A DNA stretch of 44,605 bases from Neobacillus thermocopriae (GCF_010975035.1 NZ_JAAIUV010000027.1:1-44605), one strand, 5' to 3'; positions 26,365 through 36,105 are shown, counted from the stretch's first letter. Numbers and translations are program-made. Notes: generated by a model not told the origin, from the sequence alone.

Positions 26365-26527
26365 TATCATGCCGAAAAATAAAATTGCCTAAATGTATGA
26401 ATAATCAAATAAGCCTATATGAAATATAAAGGCTTACGAAATAGCAAGATAGAAAAAAGGGCAGACTAATCCTATTCTTCAGGTTCATCATTTTTTCGTT
26501 ATTCGAAAAATGTACTGAAAAATAAGA

Positions 26528-26563
26528 TTAAAACTTCATCGGCCCTTGTTTCATTCCTTTCAT
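26528..26563 (-). other. Possible leader peptide of the ABC-F gene
   Basis: An 11-codon ORF, MKGMKQGPMKF, begins about seven bases after the inferred transcription start. It overlaps a possible AAGGGC/GCCCTT stem. No strong ribosome binding site is seen; the inner ATG at 26554 may be the real start. This fits ribosome-stalling control but is inference. Confidence 0.4.
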
Positions 26564-26576
26564 GATTGATACTTTC

Positions 26577-26605
26577 ATTCTATTTTAATCAACAAATTCT
26601 GTCAA
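26577..26605 (-). promoter_or_regulatory. Sigma-A promoter of the ABC-F gene
   Basis: TTGACA, 17-base spacer, TAGAAT on the minus strand. The leader to the start codon is about 240 bases. Confidence 0.75.
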
Positions 26606-26618
26606 TTACATTCTGCCA

Positions 26619-26652
26619 AAATAAACACCATGCACACTTGCATGGTGTTTAT
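26619..26652 (-). terminator. Terminator of acnA
   Basis: AAACACCATGC, six-base loop, GCATGGTGTTT, then ATTTTAAT (the sequence is nearly symmetrical). Confidence 0.85.
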
Positions 26653-26661
26653 TTTAATTAA

Positions 26662-29367
26662 TTAGCCTTTTAATTTTTCACGTAATACCATTTGTAGGAT
26701 ACCGCCATGACGATAATAGTCAATTTCAACTTCAGAATCAAAGCGGACAACTACTTCAAATTCTTTTTTATTGCCGTTTTCATCGGTAGCAATAACTTTT
26801 ACAAGATCACGTGGTTTTACGTTTTCATCTACTAGTACTTCAAATGTTTCTTTACCAGTTAATCCAAGAGTTTCGGCATTTTCTCCATTCTTGAATTGTA
26901 GTGGAAGAACACCCATTAATACAAGATTTGAACGGTGAATACGCTCAAAACTTTCAGCAAGAACGGTTTTAATGCCAAGGAGATTTGTACCTTTCGCTGC
27001 CCAGTCACGAGATGAACCCATTCCGTAATCCTTGCCTGCGATTACCATAAGGCCTGTGCCATTTTCTTTATACTTCATGCACGCATCATAAATGGACATA
27101 ACTTCACCAGTTGGCCAGTAAGTTGTGAATCCACCTTCTGTACCAGGTGCAATTTGGTTACGAATACGAATGTTGGCAAATGTTCCACGCATCATAACTT
27201 CATGGTTACCACGGCGAGAACCGTATGAATTGAAGTCACGAGGCTGTACACCTTTTTCTAATAAGTATTTTCCAGCCGGTGTATTTTTTCCAATAGCTCC
27301 TGCAGGTGAAATGTGGTCTGTTGTTACAGAATCACCAAACTTACCTACAACGCGAAGACCTGTTAACGGCTTAACTTCATCTGGATCTGGTGATAATCCT
27401 TCAAAGAACGGTGGATTTTGGATGTAAGTAGAATTTTCATCCCAAGAATATAACGGCTCATTGCTCGTTTTAATTTCGTTCCAACGCTCATTATCACCAA
27501 ATACATTTTCATATTCTTTACGGAACAGCTCTGGAGTAACCGTACGTTTTACCACATCATTTACTTCAGCAGAAGTTGGCCAAATATCTTTAAAGTAAAC
27601 ATCATTGCCATTTTTATCTTTTCCAATTGGTTCTTTTTCAAAATCAATGTTGACTGTTCCAGCTAAAGCATATGCTACAACTAATGGTGGTGATGCAAGG
27701 TAGTTCGCTTTAACAAGCGGATGGATACGACCTTCAAAGTTACGGTTACCTGAAAGAACAGATGTAACTAATAGATCGTTTTCTGCAATTGTCTTTTCAA
27801 TTTCTTCTTTTAATGGTCCTGAGTTACCGATACATGTAGTACAACCATAACCTACAAGGTTAAATCCGATTTTCTCAAGGTATGGAAGCAATCCGGAATC
27901 ACGTAGGTATCCAGTTACCACCTTTGACCCAGGAGCCAAGGATGTTTTTACATACTTCGGTACTTCTAAACCAAGTTCTACAGCTTTTTTCGCCACAAGA
28001 CCTGCACCTACTAGAACATATGGGTTTGAAGTATTGGTACAGCTTGTAATGGATGCGATGGCAACCGCACCTGTTTTGATCTCAACTTCTTCCCCATTAT
28101 TAAATTTAATAAGTGCTGATTTCTCTAATTCGTCAGCTTGTAGCCCAAAACCTTGGTTGCCTTGAGGAGCTGAAATTGCTTTTACGAATTCTTCCTTCAT
28201 TTTTGATAATGGAATCAAATCCTGAGGACGTTTTGGTCCAGAAAGATTAGCTTCAATTTCAGACAAATCAATTTCAATAACATCTGTATAAACTGGCTCA
28301 ACAGTTGGATCAAAGAATAAACCGTTTGCTTTGCAATAGGCTTCTACGACTTTAACATGTTCTTCATCACGGCCTGTTAAACGCAAGTATTCAAGAGATT
28401 CATCATCAATGGCGAAGAATCCGCAAGTAGCACCGTATTCAGGAGCCATGTTGGCAACAGTTGCACGGTCAGCAAGAGGAAGTGAAGATACACCTGATCC
28501 GAAGAATTCTACGAATTTGCCAACTACCCCATGTTTGCGAAGAACTTGTGTTACTTTTAACGCGAGGTCAGTAGCTGTAGCACCGTTTGGTAGTTCTCCA
28601 ATTAATTTTACCCCAACTACTTCTGGTACAGGGAAATATGAAGGTTGGCCAAGCATACCTGCTTCTGCCTCGATACCACCGACTCCCCAACCAAGAACAC
28701 CTAGACCATTGATCATAGTTGTATGGGAATCTGTACCTACCAGTGTATCTGGATAAGCTTCTAATTCACCGTCTACTTCGGCAACATGAACGACATCTGC
28801 CAAATATTCTAGGTTAACTTGGTGAACGATACCTGTTGCTGGCGGCACAGCACGATAGTTGTTAAACGCTTTTTGGGCCCAGCTTAAAAACTGATAACGT
28901 TCTGCATTTCGTTCAAATTCTAAATCCATGTTCACTTTTAATGCGTTTTCGTTTCCATACGCATCAACTTGTACGGAGTGGTCAATGACAAGATCTACCG
29001 TTTTCTCTGGATTGATTTTATCCGGATCACCACCCAGGTCAGCCATTGCTTTTCTTAATGAAGCAAGGTCAACCACAGCTGGAACTCCAGTAAAGTCTTG
29101 AAGAATGACACGTGATGGCTTAAATGGAACATCTACCTCTTTAAGCTCATCTGTTCCCCATTTTGCTAAATTTTCAACATGTTCTTTTGTAATAACACGC
29201 CCATCATATTGGCGAAGGACAGATTCAAGTAAAACTTTTACGGAATATGGCAATTTTGATACTTTGCCTAAACCGGCTTCTTCCAATGCATTTAATCGAT
29301 AGTAGTGATACGTTTTGCCGTTTACTTCAAAGGAAGAACGCGCGTTAAAAACATCATTCTTTACCAT
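26662..29367 (-). CDS. acnA: Aconitate hydratase (AcnA/CitB)
   Basis: TCA-cycle enzyme converting citrate to isocitrate through a [4Fe-4S] cluster, 901 aa. Cluster cysteines: Cys443 in [11 protein letters not shown], and Cys509/Cys512 in [12 protein letters not shown]. Other family motifs: [20 protein letters not shown] and, in the swivel domain, [16 protein letters not shown]. In B. subtilis the apo-form also binds iron-responsive RNA; the same may hold here. ATG 29367 has GGGGGG upstream. sspO lies divergently upstream, as in B. subtilis. Confidence 0.98.
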   Translation of the reverse strand: MVKNDVFNARSSFEVNGKTYHYYRLNALEEAGLGKVSKLPYSVKVLLESVLRQYDGRVITKEHVENLAKWGTDELKEVDVPFKPSRVILQDFTGVPAVVDLASLRKAMADLGGDPDKINPEKTVDLVIDHSVQVDAYGNENALKVNMDLEFERNAERYQFLSWAQKAFNNYRAVPPATGIVHQVNLEYLADVVHVAEVDGELEAYPDTLVGTDSHTTMINGLGVLGWGVGGIEAEAGMLGQPSYFPVPEVVGVKLIGELPNGATATDLALKVTQVLRKHGVVGKFVEFFGSGVSSLPLADRATVANMAPEYGATCGFFAIDDESLEYLRLTGRDEEHVKVVEAYCKANGLFFDPTVEPVYTDVIEIDLSEIEANLSGPKRPQDLIPLSKMKEEFVKAISAPQGNQGFGLQADELEKSALIKFNNGEEVEIKTGAVAIASITSCTNTSNPYVLVGAGLVAKKAVELGLEVPKYVKTSLAPGSKVVTGYLRDSGLLPYLEKIGFNLVGYGCTTCIGNSGPLKEEIEKTIAENDLLVTSVLSGNRNFEGRIHPLVKANYLASPPLVVAYALAGTVNIDFEKEPIGKDKNGNDVYFKDIWPTSAEVNDVVKRTVTPELFRKEYENVFGDNERWNEIKTSNEPLYSWDENSTYIQNPPFFEGLSPDPDEVKPLTGLRVVGKFGDSVTTDHISPAGAIGKNTPAGKYLLEKGVQPRDFNSYGSRRGNHEVMMRGTFANIRIRNQIAPGTEGGFTTYWPTGEVMSIYDACMKYKENGTGLMVIAGKDYGMGSSRDWAAKGTNLLGIKTVLAESFERIHRSNLVLMGVLPLQFKNGENAETLGLTGKETFEVLVDENVKPRDLVKVIATDENGNKKEFEVVVRFDSEVEIDYYRHGGILQMVLREKLKG

Positions 29368-29468
29368 TCCAAAAACCCCCCAAGTTCGTCAACCATATAC
29401 AATTATCTTCAAAAATCGAAAAGTTTGAATATTCCCTTTAGGACTAACTTTTCTCACAATTCAATCAT

Positions 29469-29498
29469 AATATAAGCAGCCGTGTAAGTAAATAACAA
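29469..29498 (-). promoter_or_regulatory. Putative acnA promoter
   Basis: Minus-strand TTGTTA (29498-29493), 18-base spacer, TATATT (29474-29469). Transcription would begin near 29462. Confidence 0.5.
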
Positions 29499-29515
29499 TA
29501 AAGTTATTATGTTTG

Positions 29516-29530
29516 ATAAGTTTTACTTAT
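29516..29530. promoter_or_regulatory. CcpC-type operator upstream of acnA
   Basis: The dyad ATAAGTTTTACTTAT fits the CcpC consensus ATAA-N7-TTAT known at the B. subtilis citB promoter. It is centred about 60 bases upstream of the inferred start of transcription. A second dyad, AATAAC-N6-GTTATT (29491-29508), overlaps the -35. Confidence 0.7.
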
Positions 29531-29695
29531 AGTTTTTCATTAATATTGTATAGAAAATTTAGAAAACATGATAATCTCTTGTTTTATATAAAGCAATGAT
29601 TACGACAAATTTTGTCTTTTATTATGGCAATAAAACGTTAATTCGTCATTTATTTCGTGCAAATGGAAATAGTAGTTTTAAGGAGGTGATCCATT

Positions 29696-29845
29696 ATGGC
29701 AAAACGTAAGGCGAATCATGTCATTCCTGGAATGAATGCTGCCAAATCCCAAGGTGGGGGTGCGGGTTATAACGAAGAGATGGCTCAAGAACATTTAACA
29801 GAACTTGAAAAAAGCAACAATAAAAAAAGAAAGAAAAATCAATAA
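29696..29845 (+). CDS. sspO: Small acid-soluble spore protein O
   Basis: 49-aa gene: starts [20 protein letters not shown] and ends [11 protein letters not shown], with GAGY in the middle. This matches SspO (CotK) of Bacillus throughout. ATG 29696 follows AAGGAGGTGATCC, a very strong ribosome binding site. In B. subtilis sspO and sspP form one operon; here a convergent gene (29895-30161) lies between them. Confidence 0.96.
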   Translation: MAKRKANHVIPGMNAAKSQGGGAGYNEEMAQEHLTELEKSNNKKRKKNQ

Positions 29846-29862
29846 TAGATAAAAGCAAAAAA

Positions 29863-29888
29863 TGCGGGTGGTTCACCCGCACTTTTCA
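29863..29888. terminator. Terminator after sspO
   Basis: TGCGGGTG, loop GTT, CACCCGCA, then CTTTTC; A-rich on the other side, so it can also end the convergent gene. Confidence 0.8.
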
Positions 29889-29894
29889 TTTATA

Positions 29895-30161
29895 CTATTC
29901 CATATTCACTTCTGAAACAATTTGTTTTAAATCTCGTTGAAAACGTTCTAATTGAGCTCTTTGTTTTTCAGATGCGACTTCCAATGCATTTTCGATCTGC
30001 TGATAGGCTTCATTTACTTCGTTTTTCAGATGTTTTAGTTGATGGCCATAGCTAGCACTGTCACTGACAATGGTTTCATATAAACTTTGAGCATTTTCAT
30101 AACCTTGTTGGGCAGCTTGAAACGCTTGTTGTTTATCTTTATTATAAGGATATTTTTGCAT
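29895..30161 (-). CDS. Small helical protein of unknown function
   Basis: 87-aa Gln/Glu-rich protein: QKYPYNKDKQQAFQAAQQGY, LKHLKNEVNEAYQQIENALE and LERFQRDLKQIVSEV. It is almost entirely predicted helix or coiled coil, without signal or membrane segment. ATG 30161 has GGAGG eight bases upstream. I do not recognise the family. Position between sspO and sspP suggests, but does not show, a spore role. Confidence 0.7.
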   Translation of the reverse strand: MQKYPYNKDKQQAFQAAQQGYENAQSLYETIVSDSASYGHQLKHLKNEVNEAYQQIENALEVASEKQRAQLERFQRDLKQIVSEVNME

Positions 30162-30271
30162 CGGAACTTCCTCCTTCATGATTTATACCCTTTAAATTGC
30201 ACAGATAGTCAAAAAATATACAGCATAAAAAGGCCTAATCACTGCATGCTAACAATTGAGGAGGGATATTG

Positions 30272-30412
30272 ATGACCAACAAAAATGACAGTAAAGATAT
30301 GCGGAAAAATGCCCCCAAACTAACAGGTCAACCTGAACCATTAAGTGGGTCTAAAAAGGTAAAAAACCATAACCATACACGTCAAAAACATAATTCAAGT
30401 CACGATATGTAA
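30272..30412 (+). CDS. sspP: Small acid-soluble spore protein P
   Basis: 46-aa gene: [16 protein letters not shown] at the start, [20 protein letters not shown] in the middle, KHNSSHDM at the end, as in SspP (CotL). GAGGAGG lies eight bases before ATG 30272. Forespore expression is expected from the family. Confidence 0.96.
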   Translation: MTNKNDSKDMRKNAPKLTGQPEPLSGSKKVKNHNHTRQKHNSSHDM

Positions 30413-30426
30413 AAAGTCAAAAAAAG

Positions 30427-30455
30427 CATCGCTCCAAATTGTATTTGGAGCGATG
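30427..30455. terminator. Bidirectional terminator
   Basis: CATCGCTCCAAAT, loop TGT, ATTTGGAGCGATG, between sspP and convergent selA. Confidence 0.7.
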
Positions 30456-30460
30456 AATCA

Positions 30461-31867
30461 TTAAACGCTTATTAAAGCCTCTATAATCATTTCTTCTTCT
30501 TCTGGTGTAACGGTCCGCAAATCAATCATAAACTCATTCTTATGAATCCTACCTACAATGGCAGGCTTTGTCTGAGTACGTAATATTCTCGCTAACTCCT
30601 CAGGGGAATATCTAGCATGTTTTAATGAAATTATCACTGATGGTAGTTCCACATCAGGCATGGTTCCTCCACCCACTTGACTAGTAGATTGAGAAATATT
30701 TGCTTCATAATCCATTGAACTTTGTAATAATTTTGTAACAAACCTTCTTGATCTAGCGTCTAAATCATTAACAGTAACTAATAAATCGCGAATCGTAGGT
30801 ATATTAGTTATCCCTTTTTGACCACGGGCATAATCGATAAGAGTACCTTCTAAGGCAGCCAATGTCATTTTATCAACTCTTACCACTCGGGCTAGCTGAT
30901 GTTTCTTTAATTGATCAATAATGATCTTTTTTCCAGCAATGATCCCCGCTTGCGGACCGCCTAATAGCTTATCCCCGCTAAAGGTAACAACATCTGCTCC
31001 CATTTCAATAATTTCTTTAACAAGGGGTTCATTACCAATGCCGTAATTTCTAAGATCAAATAACGCACCACTACCAAGATCTTCGTAATAAATAACATTA
31101 TGATGTTTATTTGCTAGATTTATTAGTTCTTCCGTTGGCACTGATTTTGTAAATCCAATCACTTTAAAATTGCTCGTATGTACCTTTAAAATCATCGCTG
31201 TATCGGGGCAAAGTGCATTCTCATAATCATATAGATGTGTTTTATTTGTTGTACCTACTTCAACCAATCTAGCACCACTTTCTTCCATAATAGAAGAAAT
31301 TCGAAAGGATCCGCCAATTTCAACTAGTTGTCCCCTTGATACAATGACTTCTCTATCTTTTGCAAGTGCTCTTAATATCAAATAAACGGCTGCAGCATTA
31401 TTATTCACGATCATTGCAGCTTCTGCACCAGTTATTTCCTTAATCAATCCTTCTACATGACTATGACGGGAACCACGTTCACCTTCTTCTAACTTGTATT
31501 CAAGGTTCGAATAATTTTGCGCTGTTTCCACTACGTGTTGAACAGCTGATTTACTTAATCGAGCCCTTCCTAAGTTGGTATGTAAAATCGTTCCTGTCGC
31601 ATTAATAACTCTTTTTAAAGTATAAGAATATTGCATTGATATATGATTTGTTAGGATTGTAAACACATCATCAATAAAATCATCTGTTCCCGGTAATGAG
31701 CCATGCCAATCCCCATTAATCAATTTTTTCCTAACGAGATCCATCACAAGTTTTAGTTGTTTTGTTAATTGGCTTCTATCTATTTGATAATCTTCAAGAA
31801 GGGTATCAAATTTGTAGTGGTTCTGTAATTCATGGACGGGAGGTATCGAACGCAGCACTTCTTTCAT
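30461..31867 (-). CDS. selA: L-seryl-tRNA(Sec) selenium transferase
   Basis: PLP enzyme that converts Ser-tRNA(Sec) to Sec-tRNA(Sec) using selenophosphate, 468 aa. The PLP lysine is Lys300 in TFSGDKLLGGPQAG; other family segments are NATGTILHTNLGRARLS and ALEGTLIDYARG. ATG 31867 has AAAGGAG eight bases upstream. It implies a working selenocysteine system; its substrates' partner SelD is 1 kb away, but selB and the tRNA selC are outside the window. Confidence 0.96.
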   Translation of the reverse strand: MKEVLRSIPPVHELQNHYKFDTLLEDYQIDRSQLTKQLKLVMDLVRKKLINGDWHGSLPGTDDFIDDVFTILTNHISMQYSYTLKRVINATGTILHTNLGRARLSKSAVQHVVETAQNYSNLEYKLEEGERGSRHSHVEGLIKEITGAEAAMIVNNNAAAVYLILRALAKDREVIVSRGQLVEIGGSFRISSIMEESGARLVEVGTTNKTHLYDYENALCPDTAMILKVHTSNFKVIGFTKSVPTEELINLANKHHNVIYYEDLGSGALFDLRNYGIGNEPLVKEIIEMGADVVTFSGDKLLGGPQAGIIAGKKIIIDQLKKHQLARVVRVDKMTLAALEGTLIDYARGQKGITNIPTIRDLLVTVNDLDARSRRFVTKLLQSSMDYEANISQSTSQVGGGTMPDVELPSVIISLKHARYSPEELARILRTQTKPAIVGRIHKNEFMIDLRTVTPEEEEMIIEALISV

Positions 31868-31967
31868 GAAAAAAACTCCTTTTTAAATCCTTCTATTGGC
31901 CTATTATAACATGTTTCACATTTTTTACCTTTATGAATAAAATGAAACGAGCAAGGGGGAAAAGAAT

Positions 31968-32372
31968 TTGAAAAAGAAGAAATTACTTCATTCTCATTCC
32001 ATTGATTTTGATCTAATCGACCAATGGTTAAAAAATTATTTTCTTGACCCAAAAACATTACATGAAGATCATACACAATTTAAAATTGATATATATGAAA
32101 CAAATACGGATTGGATTATTGCTGCGTTTCTTGAGGAATTTGCAAGTTCGGAAATAACAGTAAAAGTAGAAGATACGTCGTTAAAGATTACTGCGCAAAA
32201 ACATTCCTATAAATTCCCGTCTCCTTTTCCAAAACATTTTCGCTCAATCGATTTTCCTTTTTCAATTATTAATCATGATGTAAAAGCTTTTTTTGAAAAC
32301 GGTACCCTAGAAATATTTATATCGAAATCAAATATTGGACACGGTAAAAATCGGTTTATTACCTTACCTTAA
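31968..32372 (+). CDS. cotM: CotM-like alpha-crystallin (Hsp20) spore coat protein
   Basis: 134 aa with an N-terminal SIDFDLIDQWLKNYFLDPK resembling that of B. subtilis CotM (FDSMDEWLRQFFEDP), then an alpha-crystallin domain (about 38-134): FKIDIYETNTDWIIAAFL, EITVKVEDTSLKITAQ and FENGTLEIFIS. CotM sits beside sspP in B. subtilis too, supporting orthology; here selA separates them. TTG start with GGGG eight bases upstream. It should be made in the mother cell. Confidence 0.82.
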   Translation: MKKKKLLHSHSIDFDLIDQWLKNYFLDPKTLHEDHTQFKIDIYETNTDWIIAAFLEEFASSEITVKVEDTSLKITAQKHSYKFPSPFPKHFRSIDFPFSIINHDVKAFFENGTLEIFISKSNIGHGKNRFITLP

Positions 32373-32413
32373 ACTATGGAACTCGGTTAACATAATATGA
32401 TTATTTTAGATAG

Positions 32414-32450
32414 AAATACCCTCATAGTCCAACCGGCTATGAGGGTATTT
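32414..32450. terminator. Bidirectional terminator
   Basis: A perfect 14-bp stem (AAATACCCTCATAG and complement) with a nine-base loop, ending cotM and the convergent SelW-like gene. Confidence 0.9.
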
Positions 32451-32451
32451 G

Positions 32452-32691
32452 TTATTTTCCAGAAATGATTTGAATCATTTCTTCCGTATTTGGAAATACA
32501 CCTGTTTCCTTCTTTGAGTAAATCTTCTCACCGTTAACAATGACTTCAAAGACTCCTCCTGATGAAGGAATTAATTCTAATTTTTCAATATCTCGTCTAA
32601 AATGATTAAATAATTCTTCCGAGAAACTCGCGGCTTTTGGAGCATAATTTCATAACATACAAAATTCTACTACAATATGGTATTTTTGCAT
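32452..32691 (-). CDS. SelW/Rdx-family selenoprotein with in-frame UGA
   Basis: 79-codon gene read through UGA codon 14 (plus-strand 32650-32652). The protein starts MQKYHIVVEFCMLU, where U is Sec, giving the CxxU redox motif (Cys11, Sec14) of SelW. The rest fits the Rdx fold: SFSEELFNHFRRDIEKLELI, SSGGVFEVIVNGEKIY and GVFPNTEEMI. GGAGG lies upstream of ATG 32691. Twenty-odd bases after UGA a small stem CGAG/CTCG with a short loop could be a bacterial SECIS. Predicted thioredoxin-like selenol reductase. The alternative, a nonsense pseudogene, is unlikely beside selA and selD. Confidence 0.88.
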
Positions 32692-32830
32692 TTAAAAACC
32701 TCCAACTGTTCTATTCATTATAGGATAGTATAATATATTATCCTATTCCTAATTATTCCACAAATCATTTGTTTCTACTAGTACCGACATAGTGAAGAGA
32801 GTTATACTAATTTTATTGGAGGTGGACAAA

Positions 32831-33883
32831 ATGAGTGAACAAGATAAAATCCGCTTGACTTCATTTTCTACCAAAGCCGGTTGAGGGTGTAAAATTGGTC
32901 CCGAAGACCTGGCGCAAGTTTTGCGCTTTTTACCGAAACAAGATCCAATACCAGAACTGCTTGTTGGTCATGAAACAAATGATGACGCAGGTGTTTACAG
33001 ACTAACTGATTCTATAGCACTAATTCAAACCGTCGACTTTTTTACTCCGATTGTCGATGATCCATACATGTTTGGTCAAATCGCAGCTGCTAATTCGTTA
33101 AGCGATGTTTATGCAATGGGTGGTGAGCCGAAAACGGTTTTAAATATCGTAGGGTATCCGATAAAAAAATTAGGACCAGATGTACTTGCTGAAATTTTGC
33201 GTGGAGCAGCAGATAAAGTGAAAGAAGCAGGTGCTGTCACAATTGGTGGTCATTCAATTGATGATCAGGAACCAAAATTCGGCTTATCCGTTACAGGTAT
33301 TGTCCATCCAGATAAAGTATGGAAAAATGTTGGAGCTCAACCAGGAGATGTCTTAGTACTAACAAAGCCAATTGGTGTCGGTATTTTAACTACTGGGATA
33401 AAAAGAAGTGTTGTCACCATCGAACAAGAAGCTACAGTTACGGAAACCATGGCCATGCTAAATAAAACCGCAGCTGAGACACTACGTTCATTTACCCCCC
33501 ATGCTGTAACTGATGTAACTGGCTTCGGTTTATTGGGGCACGGAAATGAAATGGCACGTGGCAGTAACGTTAGCTTTGAGATTTCTCTATCACAAGTACC
33601 AATTTTAGAAGGCGCTATACAGTTAGCCAATCATGGAGTTGTTCCAGGAGGATCCAAGGCCAATCATAAATGGGTTAGCTCTGATGTTGAATATGATCAG
33701 CTTTCTGTTGCAGAGCAGCTTGTTTTATGTGATGCCATTACCTCTGGAGGTCTACTTGTTTCGATCAATGAAGCGGAAGGTAAACAATTTGTACATGAAC
33801 TGCATGTAAAAGGTTTGACCAATGCCTCTATTATTGGTCGAGTTGTAAAAAAGAAAGATAAATCCATTTTAGTTACAAAATAA
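32831..33883 (+). CDS. selD: Selenide, water dikinase, selenocysteine-containing
   Basis: 350-aa SelD, making selenophosphate from selenide and ATP. Translation from ATG 32831 (GGAGGTGG upstream) reads STKAGUGCKIGPEDL: UGA codon 18 at 32882-32884 sits exactly at the catalytic Cys17 of E. coli SelD, followed by the essential Lys21. After the UGA the frame is open to the end, with the AIRS-like metal and nucleotide motifs DDAGVY, TVDFFTPIVDDP and GGHSIDD. Ending at 33883 with a terminator. An ORF caller would start it falsely at TTG 32921. Confidence 0.96.
32911..32926 (+). promoter_or_regulatory. Predicted bacterial SECIS stem-loop in selD
   Basis: GCGCAA, loop GTT, TTGCGC (32912-32926). The stem begins 28 bases after the UGA, and the apical loop begins with G, as in bacterial SECIS elements recognised by SelB. 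A second small hairpin GGTC/GACC (32897-32909) lies nearer the UGA. Confidence 0.65.
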
Positions 33884-33887
33884 TCAC

Positions 33888-33920
33888 AAAAAATCCCAAG
33901 CATTTAGCTTGGGATTTTTT
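33888..33920. terminator. Bidirectional terminator
   Basis: AAAAAATCCCAAGC, loop ATTTA, GCTTGGGATTTTTT, shared by selD and convergent tdh. Confidence 0.9.
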
Positions 33921-33921
33921 A

Positions 33922-34884
33922 TTAGCTCGGGATTTTTAATTCTAATTTTTGACGGAGCTTTTCAATCATATCTTTTGTCATCTTGTCTAAATCATAATCA
34001 TAGCTGAAGCCCCACTCTTCTTTAGCTGCAGTCGAATCAATCGAATTTGGCCAGCTTTCAGCAATTTGTTGACGTACTGGATCCACATTATAAGAAATTT
34101 TAAATCCAGGGATATATTTAGCAATGCTTGCCGCAATTTCCTCAGGATCAAAACTCATCGCACTAACATTGAAAGAATTGCGGTGAACTAATTTTGCCGG
34201 ATCTGCTTCCATTAAATCAATAATGGCTTTTAACGCATCAGGCATATACATCATATCCATGTAAGTGCCTTTATCGATATAACTTGTGTATCGACCGTTT
34301 TTAACAGCTTCATAATAAATTTCTACTGCATAATCTGTCGTACCACCGCCAGGAGGCGCAACATAAGAAATTAAGCCTGGGAATCGTAATCCACGAGTAT
34401 CTACACCAAATTTATGGAAATAATAATCAGCCAATAATTCCCCTGCTACTTTATTTACCCCATACATGGTCGTAGGGCGCATAATCGTATCTTGCGGTGT
34501 ATTATCTTTTGGAGTAGAAGGTCCGAATGCTCCAATAGAACTTGGTGTAAAGAATTGCGCATTGACTTCTCTAGCAGTTTCCAATGCATTCATAAGTCCA
34601 CCCATATTTAAGTTCCATGCAAAGACAGGCTTTGCTTCAGCAGTTGCTGATAATAGTGCTGCTAAATGCATAATGGTATCGACTTTGTATTTTTTGGCAG
34701 TCTCAACCATTGTTTTTAAATCGGTCACATCTACAATTTCAAAAGGACCTCCCTGTGCGGCCTCACTGTCATTCTTTTTAATATCTGTAGCAATAACGTT
34801 ATCAGTACCATAAATTTCTCTAAGTTTTAAGGTTAATTCAGAACCAATTTGACCTAAAGCACCTGTAATCATTATTCTTTTCAT
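33922..34884 (-). CDS. tdh: L-threonine 3-dehydrogenase, epimerase (SDR) type
   Basis: 320-aa extended SDR. NAD loop TGALGQIG (7-14), and YxxxK catalytic pair Tyr141/Lys145 in [10 protein letters not shown], with Thr/Ser in PSSIGAFGP. This GalE-like TDH oxidises threonine to 2-amino-3-ketobutyrate. It follows kbl by 30 bases, which cleaves that product to glycine and acetyl-CoA, so the pair makes a threonine-degradation operon. It is unrelated to the zinc MDR-type Tdh. Confidence 0.92.
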   Translation of the reverse strand: MKRIMITGALGQIGSELTLKLREIYGTDNVIATDIKKNDSEAAQGGPFEIVDVTDLKTMVETAKKYKVDTIMHLAALLSATAEAKPVFAWNLNMGGLMNALETAREVNAQFFTPSSIGAFGPSTPKDNTPQDTIMRPTTMYGVNKVAGELLADYYFHKFGVDTRGLRFPGLISYVAPPGGGTTDYAVEIYYEAVKNGRYTSYIDKGTYMDMMYMPDALKAIIDLMEADPAKLVHRNSFNVSAMSFDPEEIAASIAKYIPGFKISYNVDPVRQQIAESWPNSIDSTAAKEEWGFSYDYDLDKMTKDMIEKLRQKLELKIPS

Positions 34885-34914
34885 GTTGTTTCTCCATCCT
34901 TATTGTTTATTTCA

Positions 34915-36105
34915 TTATATGATTCCCATTTCTTTTCCGACTTTTTCGTAAATCGAAATGGCTTTATCTAACATTTCCTTAGTATGAGCAGCTGTTGGCA
35001 TATTTCTTACACGTCCAGTCCCGCGTGGAACAGTTGGGAATACGATTGCCTTAGCATAAACGCCTTCTTCATTGAGTCGTTTACTGAATTCTTGTGTAAG
35101 TGTTTCATCACCAATAATACATGGTGTGATTGGAGTTTCACTATTGCCAATATCAAATCCTAAATCTTTAAGACCTTTTTTCAGATAATCTCCATTTTCC
35201 CAAAGCTTTTTATTTAGATCAGTGCTTTCTGATAAAATTTCAATCGCACGGATACTTGCTGCTACATCAGCTGGTGTTAAAGCTGTAGAGAATAAAAATG
35301 GTCTGCTTCGAACTTTTAACCAGTCAATTAGATTGCGTTTTCCTGCAACATAACCGCCAACAACTCCGATGGCTTTTGACAATGTACCAATTTGAAAATC
35401 AATTTTATCTGATAAACCAAAATGTTTAACAGTACCTGCGCCGTCACCTAATACACCTGAACCATGAGCATCATCTACATATGTAATTAGGTCATATTCT
35501 TCGGCAATTTGTACGATTTCTGGCAATAAAGCAATATCTCCATCCATAGAGAAGACGCCATCTGTAATAACCATGATTTTCTTATATAATCCACTCTCTT
35601 TAGCCTCTTTTGCCTTAGCTCGTAAATCATCCATATCGGAGTGGTTATAACGAATAATTTTAGCCTTTGAAAGACGGCATCCATCAATGATCGATGCATG
35701 GTTTAACTCATCGGATAAAATTGCATCGTTCTTATCCATAACAGCAGAGATTGCCGCCATATTACAATTAAATCCAGATTGATAAGCAATTGCTGCTTCT
35801 GTGTGTTTAAATTCAGCAAGCTTTTTCTCAAGTTCAACATGAAGTTTTAAAGTACCATTAATAGTACGTACTGCTCCAGCTCCAACTCCATATTTTTCAA
35901 TAGCTTCTTTTGCAGCTTCTTTTAAGCGATTATCTGTTGCTAGACCTAAATAGTTATTAGAAGAAAGGTTTACAAGTTCTTTTCCATTAATTGTAATCAT
36001 CGGGCCATTCGGGCTGTCTAATGGGTCAATGACATTATATAAACCTCTACCTTTTAAATCTTCCAGGTTTTCATTTAAAAACTGTTCTAAAATGTTACTG
36101 GACAT
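34915..36105 (-). CDS. kbl: Glycine C-acetyltransferase (2-amino-3-ketobutyrate CoA ligase)
   Basis: 396-aa PLP alpha-oxoamine synthase. Lysine 244 in [12 protein letters not shown] binds PLP; the cofactor Asp/His lie in [11 protein letters not shown], and the product-type motif NNYLGLA is at 50-56. Splits 2-amino-3-ketobutyrate with CoA to glycine and acetyl-CoA. ATG 36105 has AAGGAGG eight bases upstream; an earlier in-frame start at 36144 would include it. Upstream is an AT-rich stretch with one hairpin. Confidence 0.94.
   Translation of the reverse strand: MSSNILEQFLNENLEDLKGRGLYNVIDPLDSPNGPMITINGKELVNLSSNNYLGLATDNRLKEAAKEAIEKYGVGAGAVRTINGTLKLHVELEKKLAEFKHTEAAIAYQSGFNCNMAAISAVMDKNDAILSDELNHASIIDGCRLSKAKIIRYNHSDMDDLRAKAKEAKESGLYKKIMVITDGVFSMDGDIALLPEIVQIAEEYDLITYVDDAHGSGVLGDGAGTVKHFGLSDKIDFQIGTLSKAIGVVGGYVAGKRNLIDWLKVRSRPFLFSTALTPADVAASIRAIEILSESTDLNKKLWENGDYLKKGLKDLGFDIGNSETPITPCIIGDETLTQEFSKRLNEEGVYAKAIVFPTVPRGTGRVRNMPTAAHTKEMLDKAISIYEKVGKEMGII

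Noticed and set aside
32372..32830. tRNA-Sec (selC) near the sel genes
   Set aside because: No cloverleaf of about 95 bases was seen here or in other gaps; only terminator stems and the SelW-like gene occupy it.
32921..33883. selD starting at TTG 32921
   Set aside because: It would remove the Sec18/Lys21 active site; the frame is open to ATG 32831 apart from the UGA, and the better ribosome binding site is there.
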